The notes under the pieces were generated by a model. It worked only from the letters and a program-made list of their open reading frames with translations. It did not search any database and was not told where the DNA came from. DNA of 12,147 bases, from contig CAMPCG010000054.1 of the NCBI GenBank assembly GCA_946644025.1, forward strand, positions 1 through 12,147, written 5' to 3'. Numbering within the stretch: the first letter of the stretch is position 1; each line of letters opens with the position of its first letter. This document shows, piece after piece, positions 11,550 to 12,147 of this stretch. Origin of the DNA: an uncultured Prevotellaceae bacterium (GTDB taxonomy: Bacteria > Bacteroidota > Bacteroidia > Bacteroidales > Bacteroidaceae). The translations under genes were made by a program, and so were the position numbers.

Positions 11550-12147
11550 TCAAATCATGTTAAGGAACTGTTCGGCACACCACAGCTGCCACTTCTGGTT
11601 GCCCGTGAGCTGGTCCATGGGAATGTCGCGCCGGAACTCCGGCCGCTTCGGGCCTTCCCAGTAGCGAAACACGGTGTCGACGGGTCTGGGCATGGGAATC
11701 TTGAAGGGGATTTCCAGGTCGGGATATTTCATGGCGTAGAGTCCGCGCACCAGGTACTTCGGCTCTCCGTTACGCACACGCTCCATGTCGAGCGGCTCGG
11801 CCATGACGAGCTTGGCGTAGGGGTCGTAGTAGGGCATCCAGGCGGCTCCGAAGGCATTGAGGTAGGAGCCGCTGCTCTCCACGGCGAACACGTCGTCCAT
11901 GAATCGCATCACGTCGATGCCGTCCGCTCCCTGCCGGTAACGCTCAAAGAGCTCCGACTGGTCGACGGGATTGGCAAGCACCAGCCGGGGGTCGAGGAAG
12001 GTGTATCGCCTGACGAAGGCGTCGAAGGTCCACTCGGGCGAGATGAGCTTGTCCATGCCGCCGAAGATGAGGTCGGCGCTCTCGCCCACAATCATCAGCT
12101 GCACGCCGTCGGCCTTGGCCATCCTGGCGGCCTTGTAGATCTGCGGC
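11550..12147 (-). CDS. Asparagine-synthase-like (PP-loop ATPase) protein, C-terminal part; 5' end outside window
   Basis: The minus-strand frame is open to the window edge (first visible residues PQIYKAARMAKADGV), so the internal ATG at 12122 is not the start. VGESADLIFGGMDKL resembles the GEGADELFGGY motif of asparagine synthase C-terminal domains, where a carboxylate is adenylated and amidated. The following residues (WTFDAFVRRYTFLDPRLVL, then YLNAFGAAWMPYYDPYAKLV, then KYLVRGLYAMKYPDLEIPFK) fit the helical remainder of that domain. The glutaminase part, if present, is outside the window. Co-location with LicD suggests an amide- or amine-forming step on a surface-glycan substituent rather than asparagine supply. 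It ends two bases before the LicD ATG. Confidence 0.65.
   Translation of the reverse strand, partial: PQIYKAARMAKADGVQLMIVGESADLIFGGMDKLISPEWTFDAFVRRYTFLDPRLVLANPVDQSELFERYRQGADGIDVMRFMDDVFAVESSGSYLNAFGAAWMPYYDPYAKLVMAEPLDMERVRNGEPKYLVRGLYAMKYPDLEIPFKIPMPRPVDTVFRYWEGPKRPEFRRDIPMDQLTGNQKWQLWCAEQFLNMI

Noticed and set aside
10669..11664. 331-codon plus-strand frame opposite LicD
   Set aside because: Val/Glu/Gln/Leu-rich composition without motifs; it is antisense to a clear LicD protein.

Overview
The window reads as chromosomal DNA of a high-GC member of Bacteroidales, most likely Prevotellaceae. Three intergenic promoters match the Bacteroidetes form TTTG-N19/20-TAnnTTTG, Shine-Dalgarno sites are not evident, and the protein families (paired DUF4230 proteins, DUF3990/DUF3791 cassette, LicD protein, glycosyltransferase/acyltransferase fusion) are common in that group. 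I cannot name the species from sequence alone.

Layout. (1) 1-2967, plus strand: 3' part of an MMPL/RND exporter with a Rossmann-like tail, a small acyl carrier protein and an acyl-activating AMP ligase, tightly coupled. (2) 2953-4572, minus strand: a phytoene-desaturase-like FAD enzyme, overlapping the ligase tail to tail. (3) 4573-4841: divergent promoters and a structured 5' leader. (4) 4842-6136, plus strand: two consecutive DUF4230 proteins. (5) 6137-6449: an intergenic region made largely of repeats, including a perfect 48-bp palindrome within a 21-bp tandem array. (6) 6450-7415, minus strand: a more AT-rich three-gene cassette, DUF3791-like / DUF3990 (ADP-ribosyltransferase-like) / small protein, with its own promoter. 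(7) 7526-12147, minus strand: a compact operon, in transcription order an asparagine-synthase-like protein (cut by the window edge), LicD-family protein, small 4-TM EamA/SMR-like protein, LolA-like carrier, short secreted protein, and a glycosyltransferase-acyltransferase fusion.

MMPL exporter, ACP, AMP ligase, LolA-like carrier, GT2/LPLAT fusion and a polyene-type FAD enzyme together resemble part of an aryl-polyene or flexirubin-type lipid pigment locus. In that reading the ligase and ACP prime an aromatic acyl chain, the fusion protein attaches it to a glycolipid-like carrier, and MMPL and LolA-like proteins export it. No ketosynthases lie in the window, so this is inference. The LicD and asparagine-synthase-like genes suggest a link to surface glycan decoration.

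The most unusual signal is an 89-bp palindromic element (two 34-bp arms, 21-bp loop) present in four full copies, every one inside a protein-coding gene and in frame, in both orientations, plus two fragments. It encodes a Pro/Ala/Gly/Glu-rich insert of about 32 residues and resembles in behaviour the Rickettsia palindromic elements. A second class of repeat, tandem heptamers, also sits inside genes or over stop codons at several places.
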